A DNA stretch of 64,000 bases from Margaritispora aquatica (GCA_007644065.1 VJWN01000016.1:667207-731206), one strand, 5' to 3'. Shown: positions 1 to 11,292, counted from the first letter of the stretch. Numbers and translations: made by a program. The notes: generated by a model from the sequence alone, not told the origin.

Positions 1-250
1 GTTTCTGACCGGCCCAAACAGAAACATATTCTGCTGAGCTGCTCATATGTCCTTGCCTGCTGCTTATATACCCCATGATACCATCATATGCTTGAATTAG
101 TATTTGGAATCTAGCTGTCGCAGCTGTGTCTGTGGGGTTCTTGTCCGGATGCAGCGCTAAGGCTTGAACCTTGAATGCTTTGCGGACTTCGTCTTCTGTT
201 GGAATGCGTTGGAGATTGAGACCAAGGACTTGATAGTCATGGAAAGACAT
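1..250 (-). CDS. J-domain protein, array member 1 (3' part outside window)
   Basis: The start codon is at 248-250 and the open frame continues past base 1, so 83 N-terminal residues are visible. They form a J domain: MSFHDYQVLGL leader, helix-II-like RKAFKVQALAL, HPDK at about residues 35-38, then ARFQILIQAYDGIM as helix III. J domains stimulate the ATPase of Hsp70 through HPD. No zinc-finger or G/F region is seen so far. The FQxL form of helix III groups it with members 2 and 3 rather than the KFCxL members. The start matches the position of the leader in all paralogues. The C-terminus, and so the class, cannot be judged from this window. Confidence 0.85.
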   Translation of the reverse strand, partial: MSFHDYQVLGLNLQRIPTEDEVRKAFKVQALALHPDKNPTDTAATARFQILIQAYDGIMGYISSRQGHMSSSAEYVSVWAGQK

Positions 251-994
251 GTGAAAGATAGTGGTAATTGATAGGAGGATTTCGAGATTGGGTAGCTGCG
301 CAAATTTTTACCAAGGTTGCAGACGCGTTTTGCTTCTCCGTGTCGAGACACGTTTGGTTTCTTTAAGTATTGAGTTTATCAGCAAAAACCTCTTGGGCTC
401 TTCCAAAGAAACTGATTTGTATTATGAGAACTCATCGTGGCTGTGCTCGTCTAAATCAGGGGAGATTTGGTGGCAAAAGTGCTTGTCGGATGAGTTCACG
501 GATGCTGCTCCATTTCTAGGGTACGTTGGTCCAGAGGGCTACCAATTTGTCAATTTAAGTTACATATTAATCCAGGGCTTGGCCTACCTGCATAACCATT
601 AATATTGATATTGCTTCGTCTTTTGCAGATCAGTGTTGCAGCTGTCTGGAGGCGTTCGCCATCAACAGGCGCGGGTGCAGATTGCAGAAACACCCTAAAT
701 ATATATTACAGCAAAAATATTCAGCACATCAAAGTGCATGTCCGGATTGCATTTCATGAGTTTTCACATGTTTTTGGATCTAATTACTACTAATCATCAA
801 TGAACCTCCGAGAAGCTCGCCACCGAGGCGGATACAGCACCATGAAGGAGTGCCGAGGTGTAATACAAAGGAAAGCATGATTCGACCACAAAAGAAAAAT
901 GAATACGTCTCCCGACAGCCACCAATCTAATCTTCAATCTCCAATCTCTATTCTCCAACCTTCCAAGCTCCAAACTCCAAAGTCAAATCACCAA
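251..994. other. intergenic, no gene seen
   Basis: This is the spacer between array members 1 and 2. I see no coding frame I can support. Bases 918-1012, running into the end of member 2, are a degenerate CCAATCT/CTCCAA-type low-complexity tract. Confidence 0.5.
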
Positions 995-1798
995 TCACCA
1001 ATCATCCATAGTTGGAAGATCAGGAAGGATCATCTCCTCCCAAAACTCAGCTTCCTCGGCAGCAGCCTGTGCCTGCGCTTGTGCAGAAACACCGAAAAAC
1101 CAAGACAAATTCCCGCCCATACCAGCAGGTGCAGGGACGCCGGCAAAAAAAGGAGTGACTGTGACTGCTGGTTGACGGTTGACCTGGAAGTTGAAGCTGG
1201 AGGCAGGGAGTGGTGGGCTGCTCGGGGTGGTGGTATTGTGAACTTGAGGAGCATTGTATATGTATTGAGGAGTGTTCGAAAATATGGTATTGGTGGTATT
1301 CACAACAAAGACGCCCTGAACTGGTTGGTAGGCGAGGAAGTTCTGAGCAAAGTAAGCTTGGTTGGAGGAAGAATTGGCCTGAGCCCGTCGAGTGCGCTTT
1401 GCAGCCGCAGCCTTGGCCTTTCGGGAAGCAAGCTTTGCAGCATTGCGACGGCGAGCTTCAGCACGAATGCCACTGATGTCTCCATACACCATGTTGTAAT
1501 CAGCCTTGATAGCATCGCGCTCAGCCTTCATTGCTGCACGCTCCGCTGCCATGAATTCATGAAAATCTTTCATCTGCGCAGACATCTCCTTTTTGGCCCC
1601 GATGGGAGCAACGGACTCAAGGACCTTTTCGTAGGCATCTTGCAGGTGTTGGAAATCGACCTTTGCGCCTTCGAGATTGTTCGGATTCTTGTCTGGATGG
1701 AGAAGAAGCGCTCTTTTCTTGTAGGCTTGACGGATGGAGGAGGCATCATGCTTATCGATGGGGCTGAGTCCAAGAGTTGCAAATTGTGCTGAAGACAT
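995..1798 (-). CDS. J-domain protein, array member 2 (267 aa)
   Basis: Single-exon frame of 267 residues. The J domain is at residues 1-65: MSSAQFATLGL leader, RQAYKKRALLL, HPDKNP at about 35-40, then FQHLQDAYEKV. Residues about 75-140 are a highly charged A/K/R/E helix that is probably a coiled coil. Residues about 140-250 are an uncharged N/T/P/Q-rich segment, and the tail is acidic (EEAEFWEEM). There is no zinc finger and no G/F linker, so by J-protein classification it would be class C. No signal peptide is visible, so cytosolic or nuclear location is inferred. The bases before ATG read CCGCAATT, a leader shared with members 3 and 7. An Hsp70 co-chaperone role is inferred from the intact HPD only. 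Confidence 0.88.
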   Translation of the reverse strand: MSSAQFATLGLSPIDKHDASSIRQAYKKRALLLHPDKNPNNLEGAKVDFQHLQDAYEKVLESVAPIGAKKEMSAQMKDFHEFMAAERAAMKAERDAIKADYNMVYGDISGIRAEARRRNAAKLASRKAKAAAAKRTRRAQANSSSNQAYFAQNFLAYQPVQGVFVVNTTNTIFSNTPQYIYNAPQVHNTTTPSSPPLPASSFNFQVNRQPAVTVTPFFAGVPAPAGMGGNLSWFFGVSAQAQAQAAAEEAEFWEEMILPDLPTMDDW

Positions 1799-3635
1799 AA
1801 TTGCGGTGGGTGAAGTATTCGAATAAAGAGGCTTATGGTGGGTAAATGAAAGAGAATGGTGCTTGGTGCTTGCAAGTATGTGTTGCTAAGCGCTATGAAG
1901 AGTTAGCATTGCCAAAGCTAGGAGGGTTGCGATGAAGGAGCTTACAATATGAAGAAGGTTGCTGTGCTTTGCGATCAGAGTGGCAGAATAATGCGCTGCG
2001 ACTTGGTAATACGCTATTGAAGAGTTAATATTGTTCAAACCTGGAGGAAAGCGATAGAATAACTTACATAGAACGAAGCTTGTGATACTATCTGATCAGA
2101 TTTGCAGAAAATGCACTGCTAAGACTTGAAGTAATCGAAGCTGCGACAAATGAATTTGACGAGTAAAGGTTGACGGTTGAACTTGCTTGAAGACAATGTA
2201 GAAGGTTGTACGTGAAGCTGTTAAGCAAGGCAATGATAAGCCGGTGAAAGCTTGAAGAAGTTGGTAATCTGTTGAGGAGAAATCTTCTGTTTCACTTCTG
2301 CAGGTTGGGTGCGACGGAAACAAGTTCACAATGCTAAGAGGAAAAGATTCCTCACCCTTATGCTTTTTGTGCAACTTTGAAGCTAACGATTAGTTCATTA
2401 TAGCTTGAGAGTGTTTGTCTCATTTTTGCTCTAAATGGAGTGCATTGCACGGGGTTTTGGCCTAAATCTCTCCCAGCCTTATGGAATATAACAAATTCAC
2501 TTTGGGGTCGAACTGCGCAGAACGAGGCGAGTGGGTCTAAAACCACTTTGGGATGCCATTTGGCTTCTCTGATCTTTTTTCTTGATGCTGCATTTATGAG
2601 ATCTGCATTCTTAAGCTATTGTGCGTCGTAGAGACGGGTTGCTGGTCATTGCAGATATTAAGGACAAGCATAGCAAAAGCAAAAGCAAGTTCAAGTTTTG
2701 TGCACACGAGAGCGGATTTTCCCATTAGCATCAATTATTAAGAGCACATTGAGATCTCAGTTATAAGTTATAGACGTCTCTACAAGTAAAAAGCATGTAC
2801 TGTTCACCATAACTTTCGTATTTCTCCCAATGCGTTCGTTTCGTCTTGCAACCTTGGGCCTTCAGCTCCATATGGATATTCACAGCTCATGATCTTTCGT
2901 CCTCCCACCTTATGTACATCCCAGCTCCTCACCACTTCATACCTGCCCATGGGAAGAGTCTTCTAATTCATGCAGAATGAAATCGCAAAAGTGAATCTTT
3001 CGAACAATCAAGCGAAGTTCCTTGACACGCTTTTGCTGTCCCAATTATGTCAAGGTATTGCCTGTATTTTCTACATGCAAGATCAGAGACAAGCTAGAGA
3101 CTAGAGACATGGATCGGAATACCATAATCTCCATTTTCCAAGTAATGGATCACAGAAGACATAGTACTCAAAACGTGACGTTGATGTGTGGACAGTGAAA
3201 CCCCCGATTAGGGCATTTTGGCGAGAACACAAAGGGGGCGGGGTTCATTGGCACGTGATGTATCACATTGGGTTTGCTGGGAACCATTTGCAGATGTTCT
3301 TCGAGTTATAGCAAAGAACTTGATTGAGAGTAGAGTTGATGTATTATTTAGCTATACAGAGTTCGGTCCGAAAGAATACCCTGACCTTCAAGCAACTAAA
3401 ACAAACGGAGTCTGCAAGTGTTGCCTTCTACTCTGTCTCTGAGTCTTGCTATGCAAACTCCACGCATGAACTAGCACATGTCTTCCCTCGATCCTGTACA
3501 GCAATGTATTGAAAACTCTCGACATGGAATGATTCTCTTGGACTCTAATCATCCTGCCATACTGCAACAAATACACCGAACTTCTACCCATAAATCCGAC
3601 ACGCACTCAAACAAATTTCCCTTAACAGCGTACTG
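1799..3635. other. intergenic, 1.8 kb
   Basis: Spacer between array members 2 and 3. The part next to the start of member 2 carries a diverged tandem duplication (separate entry). The rest shows only short frames without motifs, and I see no supported gene. Confidence 0.5.
1891..2134. repeat. diverged tandem duplication, two units of about 122 bp
   Basis: Unit one (1891-2011) begins CGCTATGAAGAGTTAGCATT. Unit two (2012-2134) begins CGCTATTGAAGAGTTAATAT. They stay alignable through a GGAGG..GCGAT core, a CTTACA block, a GATCAGA block and a GACTTG end. They lie about 90 bp upstream of the start codon of J-domain member 2, so they are in its 5' region. The alignment was by eye and percent identity was not computed. 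Confidence 0.6.
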
Positions 3636-4625
3636 TCAGTATGGTCGTGGTACCCTCTCTTCAAAGAAAGTAGATTCATCCTCTTCAGGCTCATAAGTTG
3701 CACTAAAATATGGCCTTGGCTTCCTCTCCTCCACAAAGCCAGGTCCGTCGTTCATCTTGGCGGATTTGCTTCGTCCATCACCCACTCCATCTTGCTGCTT
3801 CTGATGTCCTTTAGCATTACTGCCTCTATTTCCAGTGAAGCCTGAAGATCTTCTTGTAGTATTCATCTCCTTGAACTCCCTCGCCATTTCTGCCAAGCGC
3901 TCCTCATATGCCGAGTCTGTTTCCAGATGAATTGGTGCAGTTTTATTTCGGGAAGATTTCTTGGTCCTGTTTGCAGCACGCTTCTGGTTGCGTTTGGCAT
4001 TTCTGTGAGCCTGTCGCTCTGCCTCTGCCAAGCGCTTCTCTTCTTCCCATAGTTTCTTGTCTGCCAACCTCTTGACCTCCTTGAGTCTCTCCTCTTCGGC
4101 AACTCTTCTCTCCTCAGCTAAAATCTGTGCCTTCTCTCTTTCTTCTGTGAGCCGCTTTTCCTCGGCACGTCTGAGCTCAGCTTTCCGAATCCTCTGCTTT
4201 CTGAGTTGTTCTGCCCGGATTTGTTCCCTCCAAAGTCTCTCTTCTTCCTCCTGTCTCCTCTGCTCTGCGAGTTCCGCCTCTCGAGCCAACCTTTCCTCCT
4301 CGGCCAATCTTCTCTCCTCAGCCAGGCGCTGCTCTTCCCTTAATCTCTCCCGCTCCGCAGCCTCCGCAGCCTCACGCTCGCGCCGTAGTCGAGCTTCTTC
4401 ATCAAGTCGATCAGCCTCGGACAGAGCGGCCTTCCTTGCAAATTCAGCCTTGATCCTGTCGTTGGCATTCGTCAACTTCTGGAATCGGACCGTAGCGTCA
4501 GGGTTGGTTTTGTCTTTGTCTGGGTGCATGAGAAGCGACAACTTGCGGAAAGCCTTTGCGACCTCACGCTCAGTGGGATCGTTGTATTGGAAGAGACCAA
4601 GAGTTATGTAGTCCTGAGCTGACAT
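3636..4625 (-). CDS. J-domain protein, array member 3 (329 aa, coiled coil)
   Basis: Single-exon gene. The J domain is at residues 1-62 (MSAQDYITLGL, AKAFRKLSLLM, HPDKDK at about 34-39, RFQKLTNANDRI). It is followed by roughly 150 residues of almost pure E/R/A/L coiled coil with repeated LAEERR/LAEEER heptad-like blocks (about 70-205). A basic stretch at about 207-230 (RNQKRAANRTKK) could be a nuclear signal. The last about 32 residues contain an internal near-duplication, FVEERKPRPY and FFEERVPRPY. CCGCAAAA precedes the ATG, as in members 2 and 7. No zinc finger, G/F region or signal peptide is seen. The charged coiled coil suggests oligomerisation or partner binding, but the partner is unknown. 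Confidence 0.88.
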   Translation of the reverse strand: MSAQDYITLGLFQYNDPTEREVAKAFRKLSLLMHPDKDKTNPDATVRFQKLTNANDRIKAEFARKAALSEADRLDEEARLRREREAAEAAERERLREEQRLAEERRLAEEERLAREAELAEQRRQEEEERLWREQIRAEQLRKQRIRKAELRRAEEKRLTEEREKAQILAEERRVAEEERLKEVKRLADKKLWEEEKRLAEAERQAHRNAKRNQKRAANRTKKSSRNKTAPIHLETDSAYEERLAEMAREFKEMNTTRRSSGFTGNRGSNAKGHQKQQDGVGDGRSKSAKMNDGPGFVEERKPRPYFSATYEPEEDESTFFEERVPRPY

Positions 4626-5624
4626 TTTTGCGGATTATACTTTTCAGGGCTGAGAGTTGTTGTTAGTCTGCGTAGAGAGCATTGTTCTTGAGTAAATACC
4701 TGGAGTTTGGGCGTTTATCATATCTGAAACTCAAGTTGCAGAAAGCTTTCTTCTGTCTGAACTCCAACTGCCTGTTCGATAGTACCCTACTAGATCTTAG
4801 GATGAAGTCCTTAAAAGCAGCAGAATATTTATTGATCTAAGGCTGCAGCCATGTACTATGGGTGCTGGCTTGATGGCAGTGTTGAGATTGAAATTGGAGA
4901 CAGCCGATTCAAATAAGCTACCATCTCTCTTAGGGGACTAAAAGATCTGGGTATGCTTCGCGAAGATACTAGGAAGCTGGATTTGTAGATTGAAGTTATC
5001 GTGTTTGGTGAGGAAGTGGCTGGATTTACCTGGATGGATGTGGAACAATCTCAATGCTGAGCTTCACAATACTAGCATTCGTGACCCCGTAAATCCCATC
5101 GAATACCTAATAACATCTAGCAGATAATTAATTCCGCTTTACTCTCTTTTCCATAGGCCTGTCCGTAATTACTCTTGCTTCCTGTTAACCAAGCAGCGGC
5201 CAAGATAGCATTCTTGAGTATTTACAGCTCTCACCGCGTTGACACAATAGCTTGATGGGCTTCAATTACTTTGACTATATATTTGATTCCTCTTCCTGCA
5301 TGTAGTGATGAATGATTCGGGCCACCTGATCCAAGACCTCTCACCAAACTGAACAAAATTTCACATTAGACTTCAGCAAGCTCAAGATATTGTGAAGTGG
5401 TATGGATTAACATATGGTGCCACTGCATTGGCATGAGAAAAGACAGATCCCCAATCTTTTCGCATCCAAGAACCCAATACACCCCGCAGAGATTTCAATG
5501 CTACACTACAACATATATCTATCCACAACGACAAGCGTGCGTAGCCCACCACGACCGTAAATGATCTAATCCAACCAAAAACACCTTTCACAGCTCAGGA
5601 AAAGCATTTCCCCAGTACCACTGC
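4626..5624. other. intergenic, 1.0 kb
   Basis: Spacer between J-domain members 3 and 4. No supported coding frame or RNA gene was seen. Confidence 0.5.
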
Positions 5625-7220
5625 TCAAAAGACATCCTCCATCTCCACGTCCCCTGAACAATCTACCTTGTGTCTCTTCTGTGCTCCGTCTTCCCTGGGA
5701 CTGCCATGCAAATATGACTTCTGGGGAGATGCTGCCGCTGCTCGCTTTGGATAGTCGTGCTGAGAGGTGTTTTCAAATTTTAAGGGATTGGGTTGAGACT
5801 TGGTCCAACTTGTAAAAGTCCAGGTGCTTTGTTCTTGTTGTGTGGTATGTGAGTGCCTGAAGTCAAAGGATGTTGATTGTGTGTTTGTCTTGGCGGCGAA
5901 TTGAGATTGGGTTTGCCTCGAGTTGGGTTCGTGAGAGAACCACTTTGGCTGAGCATTTTCTTTAGAGGAAGAAAAGGCAGCTACTTGCTTCGATGCAACA
6001 TTTTCTTTTTTAGAAGTGGTAGAAAATAGTGGGTTCGTTCGCGTCTTCTGTGCTTGCAATGGTCCAAAGTGAAATTTATTTGATTGTGTCCCTTTCTTTG
6101 ATCCACGGCCACCAGTAAAGTGGTTTGTTCCAGTTGCTTGTGCAGGCTGTCCCCAGACTGGAGTTTTCCACTGATTTCGAGCTGGAGCAGTCCAATCATA
6201 GAAACCTCCACCAGTGTTCTGTGCTGTATTTGAAGAAGGGCCATCTTTGCGGAAAATATTACCTTCAGAAGTCCAGTTGTTGGCTCCATTCGCATATCCG
6301 TTGGCATAATTTCCAGCCATCCAACTTGTTCCAGCTGTAGTATCTGAGGAATTATTGCTGGAATTAGGCTTCTTCCAACCAGCTGTGAACACCCATCCGG
6401 ACCGACCTGTACTGTCACCGGAAGGAGTCTTGACCGAGAAGAGCTTTCCGAAATCAGCTGTACTCAGGGGATTTGAACGCGCTCGATTGGCTCCACTGAA
6501 CTCTGGAGGAAGCTGAAAGTCTCTCGTGCTCTCCTGTAGTTGCTTGACACGTTGTTTTTCCAGACGATCCTTCGACTCCTGAGCACTGCGTTGCCATCTG
6601 CGGATCTGCTCATCTTCCTGTTGCTTAACCCTCCTCTCCTGCTCCTTCTCCAATCTGGCGTTTGCTAATCTCTGATTTTCCCTCTGACGATGTTCGCTGG
6701 CGGCTTTCGCACGAATCATTTCTTCACGCTCCCTCTCAGCGCTTTCAAGTTCCCTCTTGGCTCTTCTTTGATCCCTCTCAACTCTTTCACGCTCCCGCCT
6801 CTCTGCTTCAGCACGCTCCCTCTTCTGCCTTTGCCTGCGCTCGTAGTTCACTCTTTCCTGCTCCCTGCGTTGAGCTTCTGCTAACTCCCGAGTGCGGCGC
6901 CGTTCCTCCTGCTCCACTCGTATCCTCTCCGCTCGACGTGCGTTCTCCTCCGCCCGAGCCCTAGCGGCAACGGCGGCAGCATGTCGATCTTTATCGGACT
7001 GGACATGCCTAGGATAATGAGGAATCTGATTTTTCACAGCCTCATATGCGTCTTTCAGAGCGCAGAACTTCGCAGCTGCTTGAGGATCGTTAGGTGCTTT
7101 GTCGGGGTGGTAGCGTAATGAGAGGGCGCGGTAAGCTTTGGTGACTTCTCGCTCGGTCAAGACGTTGCGTGCAGACCAGCTTTGAGCGATTCCAAGGGTT
7201 TGAAATTGCGCGAAGGACAT
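5625..7220 (-). CDS. J-domain protein, array member 4 (531 aa, longest copy)
   Basis: I place the start at 7218-7220 (MSFAQFQTLGI) because this matches the leader of every paralogue. An in-frame ATG 13 codons upstream exists but breaks the family pattern. J domain: TKAYRALSLRY, HPDKAP, KFCALKDAYEAV. Residues about 90-230 are R/E/Q-rich coiled coil. Residues about 240-500 are S/N/T/Q/W-rich and disordered, with recurring W-T and F-x-W/W-x-F patches. The tail has a basic QKRHK cluster (possible nuclear signal) followed by an acidic end. There is no intron, zinc finger or signal peptide. The long low-complexity tail resembles prion-like or condensate-forming regions by composition only. Confidence 0.88.
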   Translation of the reverse strand: MSFAQFQTLGIAQSWSARNVLTEREVTKAYRALSLRYHPDKAPNDPQAAAKFCALKDAYEAVKNQIPHYPRHVQSDKDRHAAAVAARARAEENARRAERIRVEQEERRRTRELAEAQRREQERVNYERRQRQKRERAEAERRERERVERDQRRAKRELESAEREREEMIRAKAASEHRQRENQRLANARLEKEQERRVKQQEDEQIRRWQRSAQESKDRLEKQRVKQLQESTRDFQLPPEFSGANRARSNPLSTADFGKLFSVKTPSGDSTGRSGWVFTAGWKKPNSSNNSSDTTAGTSWMAGNYANGYANGANNWTSEGNIFRKDGPSSNTAQNTGGGFYDWTAPARNQWKTPVWGQPAQATGTNHFTGGRGSKKGTQSNKFHFGPLQAQKTRTNPLFSTTSKKENVASKQVAAFSSSKENAQPKWFSHEPNSRQTQSQFAAKTNTQSTSFDFRHSHTTQQEQSTWTFTSWTKSQPNPLKFENTSQHDYPKRAAAASPQKSYLHGSPREDGAQKRHKVDCSGDVEMEDVF

Positions 7221-8701
7221 AATGTTTCCTTCATCAATTCGATTGCGTGGTATTGACACGATAGTAGATGCAAGGGATTTATATGCGCTTCGTATTGTTG
7301 TTTTCGAATATTTGGTTTTGGGGGAAGTCGTAGCTGGGACTGAACTCGAAATTGATTTTTTGATTTGTTTACCACGACAAAAGATCCAAACACAGGAACC
7401 AATTTCTAGGTGCAGATTACGTCAAAAGAGTTGTTGGATATTCTCAAGGAAACAAAGTCTCCAACAAGCGTTTTCAGGCGCTGCTTTCCACTAAGATACG
7501 AGAAGGTTGTAAGTAGAAACTAGTTAGGTAATTATCACGTGAAAGCATTGTAGTGTCAACGAGAGTAGAAACATATGGTTTAACGTGGCTCGAGATTATT
7601 CAACTTCAGAAAGTCGAAGTTTAAGGCACCTGCGATATGACGCTGCTTTGTGAGGCTGTCTAGTCCCTTTATTGGATTGGATGACAAGTAACAACCACGT
7701 GGTGCACCAGCCCTCCCTACCTATCTACCTCAGGGCACTCTATCGCCACCTTCTAGAAAATTCTTAAAAGTTGTGGTAGAATCATTATACAAGAACATTC
7801 TTTTATCATCTGCCGAACAGTAAGAATACTTCTCGCAAATACAAATTCGAAATACAACCACGAAGTGGAAGTCATGGTCGTTAAAGGAAGCAGGCAACGA
7901 AACCATACCTATTGCCTTTAATTTAAATATACACTCGAGAGGCAATCATTTCTCAGTGCCCTTACACTTATCAGTTACTCGAGTTACCCAAGTTCAAGAC
8001 TATTTCGCAACCTTAGATCCGTCATGCTTCTCCGAATGCAATAGGCTTGTGTTTAGGTCAGTTTCAGTTTATTATCTGTGGTATTTCTCCCCCTATCATA
8101 TAACTTCAGCTGCTGATATCTACCTTTTAAGCTCTCGAATCCACTCAGGTTACACTTCAAGATAAATATAATTGAGTGAGATAGAAGCAAGCTATGAAAT
8201 CTGATAGGATCATGACCAGAGGTACTTGACAGCCTGCAATACATCACTTGATCTATTACGAGCGTAGCCACAAAAAAAGAATTCTCTTACCTATTTTATT
8301 CACAATTGACTAATTACATACTTATAAAATAGGGCATGTTGAACTAGGGAGCCCGGGAGGTGCCGAAAAGTACTTTGATGCCATCGTTCCAGTTTTCGAA
8401 AATAACGAGATATGTGAATTTCGCATCAAGAAATACACCAATTCAGTATAGTGTTTTATAACAAAAGAGGTGCGAGTCCAAAGGGTTTTTATTCTGTCAA
8501 GATCATCTAATAACCCCATTTTCCTTCGCTGATTATATTACAAGTCCACCAAGCTTCAACTTTCAAGTGATCATCGCCTTCACCTGTCGCCTCAGCCATA
8601 TTCATTTCCCAGCGAATCTTGATGCTCATTGTACGCAGTTGCCAGAATTTGAGCGATTCGATATTTTCGTGGTAGTTTCAGTCGTATGGTTTGCCTCAGG
8701 C
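7221..8701. other. intergenic, 1.5 kb
   Basis: Spacer between J-domain members 4 and 5, AT-rich in the part after 7500. Only short frames without recognisable motifs are present. Confidence 0.5.
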
Positions 8702-9454
8702 TTACTTTCGCGAGGCATCGTACCAAGAATGTCCGTTTGCAAGAGAATGTCCACGGGGATAGAAAGCTAGAGCAAGTGCAGAGAGCTTGGACTTGATAGG
8801 GGCAGGCTGGGCATTGGCTGCAGCGGAAGCAGTGGTATTTGAGACACCCACGTCTGCAACATCTTGTGTGCTCTTACCACTGGCGCCATGACTGTTGAAT
8901 GAGCCTCTCATATCAGCACTCTTCTTGGAAGATGGAATATAGGTGTGTGGAACATATGTGTCTGGGACCCGATAGTGTCCATTCTCCCCAATCATGACTC
9001 GGACTCCATTCTGCAGTTGGAAAACCTCTGGCTGTGTCTTTCCTGTATTATTCATGCCGGAAGATTTGGTGGTGTTGAGATTTCTTGGTGCCGAATAGTT
9101 GGTTGGAGAAGCGTTCGTGAAAAAACGGGGCCAGTAGGTTGGTTGGCTGTTGTGCTGGCTGAATGTTTTATTGGTGGTAGTTGGTCGACAGTACGGCATG
9201 TATTTACGATAGTCGTGGACAAAGTAAGCTTTCTCCTGCCTAATCTTCTGGCTAGCGAATCTCTTGACATCGTCGAGGACCGCTTCGTATGCATTCTGAA
9301 GCATGCAGAACTTCTGGCCAGCGCGTGGATCATGGGGACGCTTGTCTGGATGATAGATCAAAGCGAGCTGTCGATAGGCTTTAGTGACTTGATGTTCGGA
9401 GACGACATGTTGGCGAGGATCTAAACCGAGCATCCTGTACTGAGAGATAGACAT
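8702..9454 (-). CDS. J-domain protein, array member 5 (250 aa, no coiled coil)
   Basis: Single-exon gene. J domain: MSISQYRMLGL, TKAYRQLALIY, HPDKRP at about 36-41, KFCMLQNAYEAV. Unlike most paralogues it has no long charged coiled coil. The remainder (about 70-250) is N/T/S/Y/P-rich with two related VPxTYVP-like patches (VPDTYVPHTYIP) and a short A/L-rich segment near the end. The KFCxL helix III puts it with members 4, 6 and 7. The bases before ATG do not show the CCGCAA leader. No signal peptide is seen. Its role is inferred only from the HPD-containing J domain. Confidence 0.87.
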   Translation of the reverse strand: MSISQYRMLGLDPRQHVVSEHQVTKAYRQLALIYHPDKRPHDPRAGQKFCMLQNAYEAVLDDVKRFASQKIRQEKAYFVHDYRKYMPYCRPTTTNKTFSQHNSQPTYWPRFFTNASPTNYSAPRNLNTTKSSGMNNTGKTQPEVFQLQNGVRVMIGENGHYRVPDTYVPHTYIPSSKKSADMRGSFNSHGASGKSTQDVADVGVSNTTASAAANAQPAPIKSKLSALALAFYPRGHSLANGHSWYDASRK

Positions 9455-11292
9455 GATGAAGAATGATGTAAAGATCGATTTCCGATAGAGGCAAGCCTCG
9501 GTTGAAGATAGATTTCGTTTCGAAGGTAGATTTTATCTCAATAGTGGTCGATCTCAACTCGTGATCAAAGATCGATAGGTGTTTTATTGAAGGCAATGCA
9601 CATGTTCCTTTCGCCACGAAGAGATGACCTCTCGGAGGCGCAGGATAGAAATCCCAGCAAATGTAATTGACAGATCTGAACAGAGATCTTTTGCTGTTGT
9701 TAGGGAATAACCAAGCGTCGACCAAAATCTGGAGGAATCGAGGCGCTTTATACAATTGACCTTGACGGCGCCTGATGCTAATATTGATAACCCCGAACTT
9801 CAAAAGCACAATGAATGCGCGCCAGGCTAAGCTAGATCAAGCGATATCGCGGGGCGCGATCCATTGTTGCTCAGGATGCATTGATCGTAAATTCTCCCTA
9901 AATTGAACATGATGGTTCAGCTCGGTTATTTTCTGGTAAGTGGTTAACATGATATTCTCTCTGTAGCAATATTATACATACGTTGCTATATGCATCCCGA
10001 AGCAATCCCCACTAGTTCGTGGTATCTTAGTTGTGACACAAGTTTGACAGACTGAGAAACTACAGGGTATTGGTAGCAGACATAACAAGCTCTCTACAGC
10101 AGAACGAAAATTCTAATCTCAAGAGCAATACAACTAGTCACATCTACTTTAGTGAGGCTGGAAGCTGGATGTTAGCGGTCATAAAGGAAACGATTTTAAA
10201 AAGATTTTGTATTTAGAGGTTGTGATCTCGATCAAATAGGCAACGTAAGCGAGGTGTCATAGAACATGCGATAGCTATGAGATTGCTAGAATGATTGAGG
10301 CCTTTGATCCAAGAGTCCTTATTCCAAATAAGCAAAATAAGCGAGACGGGACGCAAGCTAGACTGGCTAGACTGTAGAAGTGTTTGTGTTCAGGGGCTGT
10401 TCTCAATAATGGGCAAAATTAGCGAGATGGAATGCAATTGTCAGATTGTGATCTGGAGGGATTTTGGTTCATGGGGCCATAATCTCAAATAGATCGGACG
10501 AAAAGTAACTGTCAGATTGTGGAATTCATTGTACTCAGAGGCATAAATTCCAAACAAAGAAGATAGATGAGATTGCACAGAGTATGGACATTGGGTTGCA
10601 AAAGCTTTTTGTGGTGGGGATTTCCTTCCCAAGTTGATAGCGCGTAGACGAGGTGGAGTAGAACATAAATATTAGATGTTAGTTTAAAAAGCGGGTATCC
10701 AGACGACTTTCCCAAAGAGTTAAAATAACCGAAGTGGACAACGTCTCACTGGCAGGCTTTTGTTCTGCTATCTGCTGAATATCCATTATTCAGAGACTTA
10801 ATAAGTAACAAGGAAGTTCAAAAATTGCCAGTGTTTTCTGTGTCCTTTGCTAGGTGTTGTGCGGTTTAGGTGGGCTACTTAATGCTCACTCTAAACTATT
10901 ATAACTTCTATTGAGTAATACTTGTAAATGATCACTATAGAATTGTGGAGTTAATCAAGGATACCTTGAACTAGCCTTCACAACAGCACGAAATAGTCGA
11001 AGATCAGATGGAGAATTTGTATTAATTATTAGTCGACATTTCCGTTGTCTCAAGTCTCAGTCTCGGTCTGAGTAAGCAAGGGAAAAAAGCAACGCCATCA
11101 TGCTCCCACGTGAAAGCACCAGTCAAGAGACTCCTCGCAGCTAAGAGCATAAAATAGTGCCTGTGTTTCAGGAAATAAAATGTAAATTTGGGCTATTGAC
11201 TGCAGAGAGATACTTATGCACAAAACATTCAAGCCAGATAAAACTTTTCAGTTGTTTTCATTCTAGACTTTCCCGCTCGCACGCTCCATTCC
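9455..11292. other. intergenic, 1.8 kb
   Basis: This lies between J-domain member 5 and the secreted protease-like gene. It contains a degenerate tandem repeat (separate entry). No supported gene was seen. Confidence 0.5.
10216..10590. repeat. degenerate tandem repeat, about five units of 70-95 bp
   Basis: Units starting near 10216, 10298, 10391, 10471 and 10537 share a GGGGC..TAATCTCAAATA-like block, an AAAATTAGCGAGATGG-like block and a TGTCAGATTGTG block. The third and fourth units share TGTCAGATTGTG exactly. It lies upstream (5') of J-domain member 5, as the 1891-2134 duplication lies upstream of member 2. The alignment was by eye. Confidence 0.5.

Noticed and set aside
899..1792. 297-codon plus-strand frame opposite J-domain member 2
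   Set aside because: The minus strand has the recognisable J domain with HPDK. The plus frame has no motif and is explained as its shadow.
4057..4611. 184-codon plus-strand Ser/Ala-rich frame
   Set aside because: It is the antisense of the E/R/A coiled coil of J-domain member 3. Such codon composition keeps the opposite strand open without meaning.
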